64,000 bases of DNA from Parietaria judaica (lineage: Eukaryota > Streptophyta > Magnoliopsida > Rosales > Urticaceae). Position 1 is the stretch's first letter, and every line of letters begins with the position of its first letter. Positions 23,936 to 36,358 of this stretch are shown here, piece after piece. Location of the stretch: contig OX940861.1 in the NCBI GenBank assembly GCA_954871525.1, forward strand, positions 41,553,201-41,617,200, written 5' to 3'. Both the position numbers and the translations under genes were made by a program. The notes below the pieces were generated by a model that saw only the letters and a list, made by a program, of their open reading frames with translations, did no database searches and was not told where the DNA came from.

Positions 23936-25748
23936 TATCAATGTCTATTATGATTATGTAATGCACTAATCAATAAATTAAGTAGATAATTAAAGGTTTT
24001 TTTTGTTTTGTTTATAGGGGTATGGAATGACAGAGGCTGGGCCAGTGCTAACAATGTCACTGGCATTTGCAAAGGAGCCATTTGAAGTGAAAGGAGGGGC
24101 TTGTGGAACTGTAGTTAGAAATGCCGAGATGAAGATCGTTGATCCCGAAACCGCCGCTTCTCTCCCCAGAAACCAGCCTGGCGAGATTTGCATTAGGGGC
24201 GACCAAATCATGAAAGGTAATTCCTCTATACTTATTATTATAGATCAAAATAATATATCGACCGTCATGAAATAACGAAATAAACAAAGATCATAAACAA
24301 AAATTTACGTAGAAACTCAATATGAAAAGAAGAAAAAAAAAGTCATTGACATATATTAGATTATGCAACCGTTTAAATACTAAAGCGCATAGACGTAATA
24401 TTCCTAATCCAAATACATAAAACGGCAAAACAGGAAACGTGTTAGGTAACCTTCGCAAATCTAATTATTTGTCGCACCGTGAGCTTCTAAACAGGTCCGA
24501 CCAAATATACAAATCCAGATTAATGAATTTTGAATTGCAAAATCGGAATACATTTATTGTGAGAGTGAATAAATTTTTGGGGCCCGGATACAAAAGTTCG
24601 TTACAATAACACATCAACCTTAAGATACGAAAAAAAAAAAAATTCAAAATTGTCGTATTTTTTTATTTTTATTTTTTGAGAGGGTACCTTCTACCTATAA
24701 GAAAACTCCTTGTATTAAAGCTCAAAGCTTCACGACTTAATGAAATGTTCTCATTAGAATAGTGCAGTAACTTTTTAAATTCACATTCATGAGAATAATC
24801 TAGATGCAATTACATGGATATTTTCAGGATATCTGAACAATCCCGAGGCCACGAAGAACACGATTGACAAAGACGGTTGGCTTCATACCGGCGACATTGG
24901 CTACGTTGACGATGATGACGAGCTGTTCATCGTCGACCGCCTCAAAGAGCTCATCAAATACAAAGGCTTTCAAGTTGCTCCTGCGGAGCTCGAAGCCCTT
25001 CTCCTCACTCACTCTCAAATTTCCGACGCCGCCGTTGTCCCGTAAGCATTTCAACTCTACCTCCTCGGTCTTTAACAAGGGCGGAGCCTCTTACATGAAT
25101 TTAGGAGGGGCGAGTAAAAATAATAAGAAAAAAAAAAACTCTAAATTTAATAATTAAGGAGACAAAAAAACAAAAGAAGAAGAAGACGGAAAAGTTTATA
25201 GTTTGACTTGCCCCAATAAATTATTAAGTGAACTGATTATAAAAGATTTTTTTTTTTTTTCGCAGCATGAAGGATGAAGCTGCCGGCGAGGTTCCGGTTG
25301 CATTTGTTGTGAGGTCGAAAGATTCCGAGGTCAGCGAAGAAGAAGTCAAACAATTCATCTCTAAGCAGGTATACATATTTTTTTTTATAATATTTTTTTC
25401 TTCTTCTAATTTTAGGCTTCACTATATTTAAGTGAAAATTTATAACAAAGGTTATAAGTATAAGAATTTAAGAAATGACCTTACACAATACAGAATATAT
25501 TATAAGGACTAACATATTAGCAATTCTGACATTATATATATATGAAGCTTTACGTCTCAAAAATAGCTAATAAGAATCCAAAGCTTAGTGTTTTCTTATT
25601 TCGTTGATTATTTAATTAAATGATGATGCAGGTGGTGTTTTACAAGAGAATAAGCAAAGTGTTCTTCATCGAAGCAATTCCCAAGTCTCCATCGGGCAAA
25701 ATCTTGAGGAAAGACTTGAGAGCCAAACTTGCTTCACCGCTCAATTAA
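21284..25748 (+). CDS. 4CL: 4-coumarate:CoA ligase, six exons
   Basis: Exons: 21284-21721, 21835-22407, 24018-24216, 24828-25041, 25266-25368, 25632-25748; 547 residues, a typical 4CL length. The enzyme activates 4-coumarate and related hydroxycinnamates to CoA thioesters through an acyl-adenylate, feeding lignin and flavonoid synthesis in the cytosol. Seen: the AMP-binding Box [12 protein letters not shown] at about 195-206, GYGMTEAGP at about 338, the invariant 4CL Box II GEICIRG at about 392-398, a hinge with [11 protein letters not shown], and the C-terminal catalytic lysine in [10 protein letters not shown] (about residue 532). There is no peroxisomal SKL-type C-terminus (it ends SPLN), which favours true 4CL over 4CL-like acyl-CoA ligases. 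Exons 1-2 are strikingly G+C-rich against AT-rich introns. Intron 2 (1.6 kb) holds a TTA microsatellite. Substrate preference cannot be read here. Confidence 0.95.
23864..23934. repeat. (TTA)n microsatellite in 4CL intron 2
   Basis: A run of about 23 uninterrupted TTA/ATT units. Confidence 0.95.
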
Positions 25749-26784
25749 TAACTTGTCGTTTCTGTGCATTGAAATGGAATATGTATCATCCAATCGATAC
25801 ACACAAACTATATATCTATTGATATGCTAATAAATTTCATATTCTTTTTAAATATTATTTATAACATTTAATAACACCTTAAGGTATCACCAGATTTCTG
25901 TGAGAATGATGGCAAAAACTTGTTAATAGCAACAACAAAAAGAAGAAAAATACCTTGCTTATTGTTAAGGCCATATTTGTGCCCAGTAAATAGGAGAAAA
26001 TTGCATTAACAAATTAATGGTTTTTAACGGTTAAAACTTTTTTTTTTCTGTAAAAATCGAATAAACATATGACATGCGATAGTAGTATCTGATTTTTATG
26101 ATAATTTGCAAATACCGTTTTACCGCACATATTACATATGTGGGAGTCTATCAAATATTTTTATTTTTGAAAATTCATATTTAATTCATTGCTATTTTAT
26201 TTTTATATAAAAATTATATTGTTTTTTTTATATATTATTTTTTTAGAAAGATCACATTAATGATCAAATTATATTATATATTCGCAATGGAGCGTGTGAA
26301 AAAGCATAAGCACTACATATAATATATGTACAAATATTTATATATGAGAAATTAATAACAGATTTTTTTTTTAAATGCAACGATAATTACTAATTCTATT
26401 TTTTAGTCGGATAAAATAGCCAAACTCCAGCAATAACATGGATTGCCACATCTTTTAACTGTCATATGACATGTCACGGGCAATTCGTATTTCGTGTCAT
26501 GTTCGTGCCATGTCTTAGTCATGTTAGATAATGAGAACTTGACCTTCTCTATTTAATAACAGAGTGTTAATCGTGTCTACATGTTTTTTCTTCTTCCATA
26601 TTTTAACTCATTCTGATTCTTTTGAATGATAAATTAATTCATAATCTGATACTTTTAAATGATAAATTAATTCATATTATATATAATATTTTTAAAACCA
26701 GTAAATAATTTTTTAAGTTCATTGATAGAACAATGTAAATACGTAATTAATAAAATCAAAAATATAAATTTCATATATAATAAG
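25749..26784. other. 4CL 3' UTR and AT-rich spacer
   Basis: The first ~150 bp are likely 4CL 3' UTR (AATAAATTTC near 25829). The remainder is AT-rich with no recognisable gene. Confidence 0.45.
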
Positions 26785-27388
26785 TGTAGGAAATGCCCGA
26801 ATCGGGATTTGAGTTCGTTTGACTTTTCGGGTCAGACCCGATCACATTTAATGAGCACGGTATTTGTGAAATCGATAATTAATTAATTAATCATGACCTA
26901 ATGGGCCTGAACCCATTTACTGGGCTCAAAAGCCCATTAGGTCATTAAACCCTGTGGGCTATTTAAGCCACAGAGAGCTCACAAATTCGACATCCTTGCC
27001 TCCAGAGAGAAAGAAAATTCGCCCCCTCCTCTAGCAATACAGAGGACGATTTTTCTCTCCTCGTGTTCCCGTCGGTTTACCGTTCAATCACCGGGAGAGA
27101 CCTAGCTGTCAATCAAGGAGATTTCTGGTCTTAGAGACGTTCTCGGAGCGACGTGGTGGACGAGCTAGAGGCTTTGCACTTGTGAAGCACGATCCAAATC
27201 GCACCGATCCCGAGCACGCAAACAGAGAAGAAATCGGCATATTTTGGTACTGTTGGCAAAAGTACCAAAAGTCTGGTGACGTATCGAATCTCTTATCTTA
27301 ATATTCGAATATATTCTAGATCATTATTTTGATGATATCCCGGGATTTCCGCACCCGAGATTGAGAAAAGTCATCGAAAAACCCAACA
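26785..27388 (+). mobile_element. Probable solo LTR
   Basis: The segment starts TGTAGGAAAT and ends CCCAACA, with TG..CA ends. The flanks are ATAAG (26780-26784) and ATAAA (27389-27393), a 5-bp duplication with one mismatch. Inside, a TATTTAAG box near 26970 is followed by a G+C-richer leader-like region (27000-27280), as in LTR U3-R-U5 structure. No coding sequence accompanies it. Boundaries are less certain than for the 8408-9141 element. Confidence 0.5.
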
Positions 27389-27863
27389 ATAAAGAGTATT
27401 ACAACACTTATAAATTTTTTAAATAAAAGGTTTCTTAATCGTGTGTAATTGACTCCAATTGTACAATCGTATAGTGTCATCTTCACTCTTGTCTCCCACT
27501 CCAAACTAGTACCACGATCTATTTAAATTTTAAAGTCCGCTTAAACTCTTTTTCATCGTATCGTATACATGTCGTGTTTCGTGTCCAAATCCAATCCTAA
27601 ATTACTACCTCGGGCCCAAATAAAATAAGTTCTATGCCATCGACAAATCGCGATCGGGCCGGGTAGGTGACGGAGTCGGTCGGGTCAGAAAGGTTTCATA
27701 AATCGAAGGGCAAAAGTGTCATTCCCCATAAAAACGACTCGGTTTGGCAGAAGATATCGTTTCCGTTGATTTGTGGCGCCAAACGAAGCTTCCATTGAAG
27801 AGCTCCGAAGCTCTCACTTTCAGCTTTGCAGCTTTACCACTCTCACACGAATAATCGCCGTCA
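27389..27863 (+). promoter_or_regulatory. Upstream region and leader of the RCA-like gene
   Basis: About 475 bp between the solo LTR and the RCA-like ATG. It becomes G+C-richer from about 27600 and ends in a pyrimidine-rich leader. No clear TATA box was found, so the core promoter is not pinpointed. Confidence 0.4.
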
Positions 27864-30800
27864 ATGGCTCACTGCAACCAGACTCCGGCGTTTTCCATTT
27901 TCTCCAACCCTAACTTAGCGCCGGCCAAGAGGAAGCTCTCTCCGGTCTCCGTCCGCTGCTCTGTCTCCTCGGCCGGCGACGCTTCACCGGAGAAGAAGCT
28001 CTCCGAGCAGTCTTCATGGGAGGCCAAGGACTCCGAGGGCAGGGACTACCTCTACCGCCTCGGCAAGGAGGCCGACAACATGAACATCACCGTCGGAGCC
28101 AAGGCCGGCGTCATCGACGACCTCTTCGCCGGGAACTTCCTCGGCCGGGACTGTAAGCAATTCTTCTTGATACCAATTTAAGCGAAAAATACTGAATTTG
28201 ATACCGAGATCTGATCATTGATGACGATTCACCTTTTCTTTGATTGACAACGAACATATATATATGTATGTGAGTGTTGATTCTGCGATGCTTTTGGCTG
28301 CGGATATTGTAATTGAATATCGTCAAATGAAATTGTTGATTTTGTTTGGAAAGATGAGAATTTGACACTTGAACATTGATGACCATTAGGTTTTTCATTG
28401 ATTGAGAACGAACATATATTCACTAATATAACGAAAATTAAGTGCAATTTTCGTAGATTATTTGTAGAATGTGAGTGTTAAATTCCGCTTTTTGCATATG
28501 CCTTTTGCAGCGGATATCGTGTTTGATTATCGTCATAAGGTCACGAGGTCGTTCGAATACCTTCAAGGCGATTACTACATCGCTCCACTCTTCATGGTAC
28601 AGTAGAACCTCGTTAAATTAATACTCGATATATTAATAAACTCGATAAAATAATACTTTTGTATGGTCCCGACTCTAACTAACGTGACTCAATTTTACCT
28701 CAATAAATTAATAACCTCGACAATATAATAAAATTCTCCAGTTCCGGTCCCAACAATATTAATTTATAGAATTTTTACTGTATTTGTTTCCACTGGGCCC
28801 GCAAACATATTTGAGTAGGCGTTGGTAGATTGCATGTTTCAGCATAGCCATCTTTAAGAGCTCAAGTTTCAATTTGCATTTTGGAACTACGGGTAATAAT
28901 TTCTTGATGGAATGAAGAATTTAGGTCGGTTCGGTCAATTTTTCTTCGTTTGGGATAAGATCTGCATTAAAAAAAAAAAAATCGAGATTTAACTATCAAT
29001 TTTCATTGCTAGTTTTGTCAGCCTATCATCTTTCTTAGTTTTATGTTATTGTATGTAAGTATTGCTTTGATGCATTGGACTTAATGTCGCTACTTTGTGC
29101 CGTTTTCTTGTCAACAGGATAAAGTTGGTAAGTTCTGTAAATTGGGGAAAACACCGAGGTTTCATGAGAGACTTCACTTGGAGATGTCAGGAGACTAGTA
29201 GGATTGTTCTACTCTTCTCTCACGTACTAATTTCTTAGAAAAAAAATGTGGCGATGACGTTTCGGATTATCTTTCACTATTCGCTGTTATCATTTGCTTC
29301 TTCCATGAAGTATATACTACATTATCTGCATTGACTTTCTTTTGCAACAATTATATGCATTACAAAGTTTGCTTGCAATGCTATGCTTTTGAAGCTTGCT
29401 TTGGTGTTGCGAAAACATGTCATTCAGTATCATTCAAGTTGATATTATATATATAAAAGAATATTAATTTTATAATGTTATTGGACATTTGATTGATTCT
29501 CTGTAAATTTTTCCATTTTGTATCCGAGTGTCTGACATTTTTTACCGCAATGATTACTTCTTGATGCAGTATGCCACATTGCGAAGAACTACCTTGCTCA
29601 TCTTCTCGACACCAAAGTTCCTTTGATCCTTGGTATTTATATTACAATCTTTCTCAGAAGCATGTACATAGAAATGTTGTCAGGACTTCTATTTATAATA
29701 TCTTACGTTCGTGTTCAAAATGTTATGTTAAGATTATATACGTTCAGCAAGTATTTCCATTGCATGTTTTAAAATCAATGCATCACGTGTGACAGGTGTT
29801 TGGGGAGGGAAGGGGCAAGGAAAGACATTTCAGACTGAACTTATCTTCCGAGCCATGGGAATCGAACCAGTAATTATGTCTGCTGGCGAACTTGAGTCAG
29901 AGAGAGCCGGTGAGATGAGTCTTAAGTATGTCTTAACTGTATGGACACATCGATTTTTTTTTTCTCATCGCTTGAAACTTAATTTTTCCGACACAGGTGA
30001 ACCAGGGAAGCTGATCCGTGAGCGCTATCGAACAGCTTCCCAAGTGATCAACAACCAAGTTAGAAGCTTTTACTACTTACACTACTATATGTATGTAATG
30101 GGTTGTTCAATCAATTGAAGTATCTTTGTTATTATGTTTTTTTTTTTCTTCGAAAGATCTGCTAATGTGAATGTGGTGATATACAATGGGACAGAAAACA
30201 GCTATTTTTTAGAAGATGGATTTAGTTTGTTTCATTACTTGGTTTTCTGTAGGAGTTATGATCACATATATCTGTTCTTTCTCAGGGAAAAATGAGCTGC
30301 TTAATGATAAATGATCTCGATGCTGGCCTCGGTAGATTCGGTGAGTATCAACAATCAATACAATAATTCAAGTCAAGTCCGTATTTTTGGCGGTATGTTC
30401 AAAGCTGATTATTATGCAAAAAAAAAAAAAAAACACACACACAAACAAAACAAAACCTTCATAGTGGAAAAGAAAAATATTTATTTTCAGTTTATACTCA
30501 ATCACTTCATCTTTTTGGTTTCAAGAGGACTATTATTCAGCTGCCTCCTTTATCTTTCTTTTCTTAGCTCGGGAGTACGTATATTTCTCTCTAGAAATGT
30601 AAAATTAGATTTTCTGGTTAAACGATCTCAATCATTAATTAATCACATTGAAATACATTTTCCATTGTTAATGTCTAGGGAATACTCAGATGACTGTGAA
30701 CAATCAAATAGTTGTTGGAACACTGATGAATCTCGCTGATAATCCAACGAGAGTAAGCGTGGGGCAAGACTGGCGTGCAGGAGACATCACAAACAGAGTG

Positions 30801-32605
30801 CCTATCATTGTCACCGGGAATGACTTCTCAACAATATATGCCCCTTTGATTCGGGATGGAAGGATGGACAAATTTTACTGGTATCTTGTGGATCACTTTA
30901 TATGAGTTTGATTTTTTTCATTTTGAAGTAGCATTAAATTTAGGTTATAATTTTGTCTTACTACACATAATTCTTGCTAGAGGCATTAGGCTATAAAATC
31001 AAAATTGCGAAAAATATTTTGTATAGAATCTGGTAGTTTAGCTACAAAACGATTTCTTTAAACGTTTGTCGAAATGCAGGCAGCCAAATATCGAGGACAT
31101 TGTGAATATTGTTCACAGAATGTATCAGAAAGACGGCATATCTAAAGATGACGTGTTGAGTATAGTGCAAACATTTCCTAATCAAGGTATCTCTGTCAAT
31201 CTATAATTTTGGAACCGTATACTTGTTGATTGCGAGTGCAATGTAAACGATCATTTGATTCTATGTTTTTCACTTATCATATGTTGGGTGATTTTGCAGC
31301 TCTAGATTTCTATGGAGCTTTAAGATCCCGAACGTACGATAAGTCAATTTCTAAGGTAAGAAAATCTTTCCTTTCTTGAAATCACCTGTAGTACATTGTG
31401 CCTTATTGCCCCGAATCGATGGATCGATATCAAATAATGGAAAGTTCGCATGAAATGAGATCACGAGCTTCTTGAGATTCTTAGATAGATATACCGAATC
31501 TCCATTTACAGTGGGTTGAAGATATTGGAGGTGTTGAGAAACTCGGAGAAAAACTCCTCCGGAGAAAGAAAGATGAGAAACTTCCGGTGTTTATTCCTCC
31601 AAAGGTAAACTCATCATTCTTACGCATATATTTAATAACTTACCAGTTGTTACTTGCTTTCTTGTTAAGACCATTAAGTAATTCCTTCTTTCAATTGTTT
31701 CTATAATTTTATTTTCATTATTTGGAGGTATTATAGGTATTTTACTATAATTCAGAGGTAGGGGAGAAATTTTTGGCCCCATTTTCCCGTATTGTTCTGG
31801 TCCCATCCCCGTTCTGATCCAAAAGTTGGCTATTTTTGTCCAAACTATGGGAACCGTGCCCATCCGGATTCCCGGTTTGTAAAATGAGATTAGTCCCGTC
31901 CTGGTTCCAAATTTATAAACTGGGATCGGGACCGGGACTGGGCCGATGTCAAAAAGGCCCGATTCTTGGTTTGAAAAATATATATTCCAAGCCCGGCCTG
32001 ATTTTGGTCCCAGTCCGAATTTGTATAAAAACCTACCTCTTTTGACCCCGGGTCTCGGTTCCCATATATATATATATTCTTGTTTGAATGGTGAGACAAC
32101 CTGGGGAGAGTTTAGGTCTTGCTTTCAAAGGAGAGACTGGTAGCTTTGATCCTTTAATCGTTTTCTCAAAAGTGTTTGAGGTTGTCATCACTTTAGTGAG
32201 TTTTGGTTCGATTTCAATTAGTTAATCTCGTAACTCAAATAGTTCCTGAAAGTATTGAGTCACGAATATGATTGAGATCAGAGTATTGCCTAGAAATAAT
32301 TCATTGGTATAAGTGTATAACCTTAAAACTTGGACATATCTGTACGTTAGTTCCTTCTAAATGACTAAAACCGTTACCGCGCATAGAACCTTTGACCTTT
32401 TATCGGCCAGGTTTCGGATAAAACATGAACGGGAATTGGGCTAAAACCGGATCCCGTTTCATTAGATTGACGGCGATGCTATCTGTGTGAACAGCAAACA
32501 GTGGAGAATTTGCTGGAATCAGGGTATTCTTTGCTGAGAGAGCAAGAGTTGATAATGGAGTCTAAACTTTCAAAGGAGTACATGAAGAACATGGATGAGG
32601 ATTAG
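27864..32605 (+). CDS. Rubisco activase-like chloroplast AAA+ ATPase, 12 exons
   Basis: Exons: 27864-28152, 28511-28596, 29118-29127, 29570-29632, 29796-29909, 29997-30058, 30286-30340, 30679-30880, 31080-31186, 31300-31355, 31512-31604, 32495-32605; 415 residues. The Ser/Pro/Lys-rich first ~50 residues suggest a plastid transit peptide. Seen: Walker A GGKGQGKT at about 153-160, Walker B CLMINDLDAG at about 213-222, and the family block RVPIIVTGNDFSTIYAPLIR with RDGRM (sensor and arginine-finger region). It is clearly related to Rubisco activase, which uses ATP to release inhibitory sugar phosphates from Rubisco. However, the N-terminal third (DLFAGNFLGRD, VTRSFEYLQGDYY) and C-terminus depart from canonical RCA and there is no redox-regulated cysteine extension; it ends KNMDED. 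It best fits the conserved RCA-like paralogue (At1g73110 type), whose role is not well defined. Exon 3 is only 10 nt. Intron 2 begins with a MITE. Confidence 0.9.
28598..28782. mobile_element. Emigrant/pogo-like MITE abutting a splice donor
   Basis: The left end TA|CAGTAGAACCTCGTTAAATT is mirrored by ...AATTTATAGAATTTTTACTG|TA at the right. Ends of the form CAGTAAAACCTC with a TA target duplication are those of plant Emigrant/Lemi1 (pogo-like) MITEs. It is about 185 bp and AT-rich. The exon 2 donor is G|GTACAG, so the T of GT is the first base of the TA duplication and bases +4 onward come from the element. Confidence 0.7.
31740..32075. repeat. G+C-rich repetitive insert in RCA-like intron 11
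   Basis: This part of the 890-bp intron is unusually G+C-rich and built of recurring GGGACC / GGTCCC and CCCGGTTTG-like words, for example GGGATCGGGACCGGGACTGG near 31921. Inverted and direct short repeats suggest a degraded transposable element. No termini or target duplication could be defined. Confidence 0.35.
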
Positions 32606-33333
32606 AATTTATTCGTCTAAATATTGTCAATTTTATATTTTTCACATAATATTGCTGAAGAATTATTAATTTCCTGTGCTTTTCAAAGTCATTCCTTTAA
32701 ATGGTCTTTAAATTTAAAGTGCAAAGCTTTGAGAATAAAAGATAGCGGGATATATCGGTCGATATTAATTTATACCTAATTAATATATTAATCTCACTAC
32801 TAGTGCATTGTTATTAAAGGAGAACGATAGGTTAAGTATACATATATAATCTACGAAATATAGGGTCTAGTGACTAGTACAATTAGTTTTCTAATTGGAT
32901 AAATATTCGAGTACACTTATTATGTATTTTTTTCTTATATATTCCTTCTGTAAGTTTATATTATTTTACTTAAAAATCAGAAATTTTATTCTTATATAAC
33001 ATTGATTTTGTTTTGCTGTCTCTATGAAATTTTTTCTTTATAATTTTGTCTTATCTAGTTTATAATTACCAAGTTTATATGTCCGGTTATATTTTTCGTT
33101 GGAATTCGATATTATCCCAAAAAAGATGTAACATCAGTGTCATTCGAGCATAATGTTTCTTAATTTCTTAGATGAGTAATTAGAGACACTAATTAATGGA
33201 TTCTTAGATGGTCAAGTTTAAATGATGACTGTTCTCGAGCTTAATGTGGAGGCCACCTAGGACTAACATTCTCTTGCTATTATGGCTATGAAAGACCAAC
33301 ATACGACATTTGTGTTCTTATCTTTTTTAAGGG

Positions 33334-33404
<71 letters not shown>

Positions 33405-33587
33405 CAAGTAATGGAACAAAGTAATCAGAATTAGTAAAACAATAACACCGTTTAATTTCCTCAAACTTACTTGAAATTTAAAACTTGAATAATTAAAATA
33501 AAAAACATAATATTGTAACGAAGTGACACATGTCCATTGAAGTCTTGAATTGAAACTATATATATAATAATGGAAACAGCAACGCTA
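32606..33587. other. Spacer between the RCA-like gene and the retrotransposon
   Basis: This contains the 3' UTR of the RCA-like gene, AT-rich sequence with no recognisable gene, and an ATA microsatellite at 33339-33402. Confidence 0.5.
33339..33402. repeat. (ATA)n microsatellite
   Basis: About 21 perfect ATA/TAA units, 190 bp left of the retrotransposon insertion point. Confidence 0.95.
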
Positions 33588-33592
33588 GTTGC

Positions 33593-34434
33593 TGTTGATG
33601 TACAAATTCGTCATTATTTAATATGACATAAAATGTTAAAGTTGTGAATTAATTAAATTTACAAGTAAAGATTAAATGTTTTAAAGGAATAAATTGATAT
33701 CCATAAAAGTTCAATTGAGAAGCCCACTAGAGCTCTCAATCAGACGAAGCCTAACGGATACAAAGCCACTCGGCCTAAAAAGCCCAAAGGCCCAATGCTA
33801 TCCGTCATCAGCCCAGAAAGAAGAGGGTAGAATCGTCACATTCTCTACCCGGCATCCCAATTCAAACTCAGCGGAAGATCAGGAGCACGGAGTCAAATCT
33901 TCAACGGGCATAATTCAAACACGACGAAGAGAACGCAGTCGTGGGACACGTGTAGCAAGGCGAGCCATTCAATCCGTTCAGCTCGGAGAGAAGACCCCAC
34001 GATTCCTGGAAGTCCAACGGGAAGAATTGAAGCCTATAAATATCAAGCTCAAGCTCAGATCAACACACACATCCCTGAGAGAATACATCGAGAGCTCGCA
34101 ACCCGGCATTTCTGCTTACTTGAGATTTTCGTTGTATTCAGTTCACCCATCTTTTGTTTTCTCTTGTTCTAGACGTGATTTGCTACTTGTAGCTGTCCGT
34201 CTATGTCATTTGTCGCAATAAACTTACAGAGGACGTAGTCAACTACCGCCTTGGGACGAACCTCTATAAAAAACTCCTCGTCTCATTTATATTGCTTATA
34301 CTTATATACATATATCGAAAGTGAATCGAGAGCTTGCAACGTGAGAGATCGAACTCCACCAAATCATCAATCTCAAGAACATCATACGCTCACAAGTCAC
34401 ACTTGACTGTTTGAAGTGGGAAACCACGTCAACA
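33593..34434 (+). repeat. 5' LTR of the Tat element
   Basis: It starts TGTTGATG and ends CGTCAACA, so the termini are short inverted repeats. A CTATAAATAT box at about 34034-34043 marks the U3/R promoter and AATAAA at 34218-34223 is a candidate polyadenylation signal. The long open frame at 33694-34221 also occurs in the other LTR but has no protein-like features; it is treated as incidental. Confidence 0.95.
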
Positions 34435-34436
34435 GT

Positions 34437-34454
34437 TTGGCGCCGTCTGTGGGA
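34437..34454 (+). other. Primer-binding site
   Basis: TTGGCGCCGTCTGTGGGA lies two bases after the 5' LTR. The TGG is the complement of the universal CCA end of tRNA, and TGGCGCC is common in plant Ty3/gypsy primer-binding sites. The exact tRNA primer was not determined. Confidence 0.75.
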
Positions 34455-34498
34455 AAGTGATCTCGCTAACATCTACAAGCTCAAAGCACTCTGCAAAC

Positions 34499-36358
34499 AT
34501 GAGCAACAACGAAGACCAAACCGTGACTGGGTCCGAGGTTGTTAATGCCGGACAGAACACGGAATCTGACTCCTTGAAGTCTCAACTAGAGGCAAGAAAC
34601 GCCGAGAACCGAGAGCTGCGCAGGCAGCTCTACCTGTTCTTAGCAAATCAACCTCAAAATAAGCAACACTTAAACCCTAGCCGGATAAATCCGGAGCAAG
34701 GCTCTGGGCATCAAAGCAGGGCTAACCTCAGTGCGGTCCATTTCGACTTCACTGACCTGGACAATCCGCAAGCACAGAGGCAAAACCAGCCCTGACTGCC
34801 CAGCGGCCCTAGACCCTTAACACCCCCGCCGCCTCCCGACAGAGGGCAACCTCTTTTCACTCCCTTGTCGAGAACCAACCCGACTAGGACAGAAAATCTC
34901 GCGTCAAGCAGTCGCCAACGCTCCGACCACCCTAGCTATTCGTCGGTGTACGAGCAAAGCCGCGACATCAGTCTGGGCCTCCAAGGCCGACCGGTCATAT
35001 ATCCAAGGTATCCCAGCCCGGTATACGGACAGGAATCCCTCCAACCCGCGCGCCCAGAACCGGCTCCTCGGGGTACGGAATTGGAGGAGCTTAAACGCAC
35101 AATGGAAGAAATGAACGAGAAACTCGTTCGCGTGCACTCCCGGGTGCACAACGCTACCACCGCTGCCCCTGAAATTGAGCGGTTAGTGGAAGAATCGAGA
35201 AGAATCCCCTTCTCACTCGCCATAACCGGCGTAAAGCTCAGGGATTGCGGGAGTGTGAATCTGCCAAGGTACGACGGGACGACTGATCCCAAAGTACACC
35301 TAAGATCCTTTAGGATCGCTATGGGACGGGCAAACCTAGAAGCACACGAAGTGGACGCGGGGCGATGCCAGTACTTCGCGGAAAATCTGGCCGGCCCGGC
35401 AATGGAGTGGTTCTCAAAGTTAGAACCACGATCCATCGAAAACTTCGAACAGCTGACAACCGTGTTTCTCAAACACTTTTCCATGTTCATGGAAACCGAG
35501 ACCACGGTGGCAAACCTCTATGCTTTACAGCATGAGAGGGGAGAGCCGCTTCGGGCCTTTATGACCAAGTTCAAAAAGACCATGGTCAAGATAAACGGGA
35601 TCAGTGATGAAACCGCCATAGCCGCCCTCACAGCCGGACTATGGTACGACTCGAAGTTCAAAACGGACATCGTCGTGAATCGTTACAGCTCCATTGAAGA
35701 CGTGATCCATAGGTCATCCAACTGGATCAAACACGATGAAGAGCTAGAAGCACTGCGAAGAAAACACAACCTCCAGCCCGGCCATCAGCGAAACCAGGGC
35801 CCACCCAGCCAACCAATACAGTCTAGGACCGGAGTCCACAACAACGCCTTCCGAGGACCAAGAAACGCCTCACCCGATCAGAAACATCCCTTTCAAACCG
35901 GAAACCCAAGAGGGAACAATGGACCAAACCCGCGAAATCCGTACGTGTTCAACGTAAATTCAGAAACCGCGGACTTTGAAGCACAGCCTGAAGCAGAGGA
36001 AGCCCCAGGAGAAGTATTAGTCAGCACAAAGGACTTCCCGCCATACAGCAATGAAATCTTCCCAAAACACGACCCCAAAGCATGGTGCAACTTCCATAAG
36101 GTGTTCGGACACCATACAAGAAACTGTATGGTGCTCCGTGCCCGCCTGGCGGAAAAATACATTAATGGAGAATTGGGAGAAATAAACTTCGGCAACGAGC
36201 TGAAAAGCGGGCAAGCACCCGAGCTGAACCCCCCCTCAAGACCAACCTCAAAACAGCCAAAAGAGAGCCGAGCAGCAAAGGACACCACGAGAAAATGCCC
36301 AGCCAAACAAAAGAGGACGGGTACACATGCTCAAAAAATCAGACGAGCAGACGTATGA
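34499..36358 (+). pseudogene. Retrotransposon gag with internal stop
   Basis: One frame runs from ATG 34499 with a single TGA at 34793-34795, then stays open to 36358. The N-terminus has a short coiled-coil-like segment (ESDSLKSQLEARNAENRELR). The Retrotrans_gag core follows at about 35280-35760, including AMEWFSKLEPRSIENFEQL and LYALQHERGEPLRAF. Near the C-terminus, WCNFHKVFGHHTRNC is the reduced knuckle found in this lineage. The frame runs into that of the protease just after an A run at about 36333-36338, a likely slippage indel. Confidence 0.85.

Noticed and set aside
33694..34221. 175-residue open frame in the LTRs
   Set aside because: It is present in both LTRs, overlaps the TATA box and R region, and has no protein-like conservation pattern; it is best read as non-coding LTR sequence.
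34904..36306. Several minus-strand open frames opposite gag
   Set aside because: They mirror gag codon bias and share none of the splice structure or domains seen in the genuine antisense gene at 41.2-43.96 kb.
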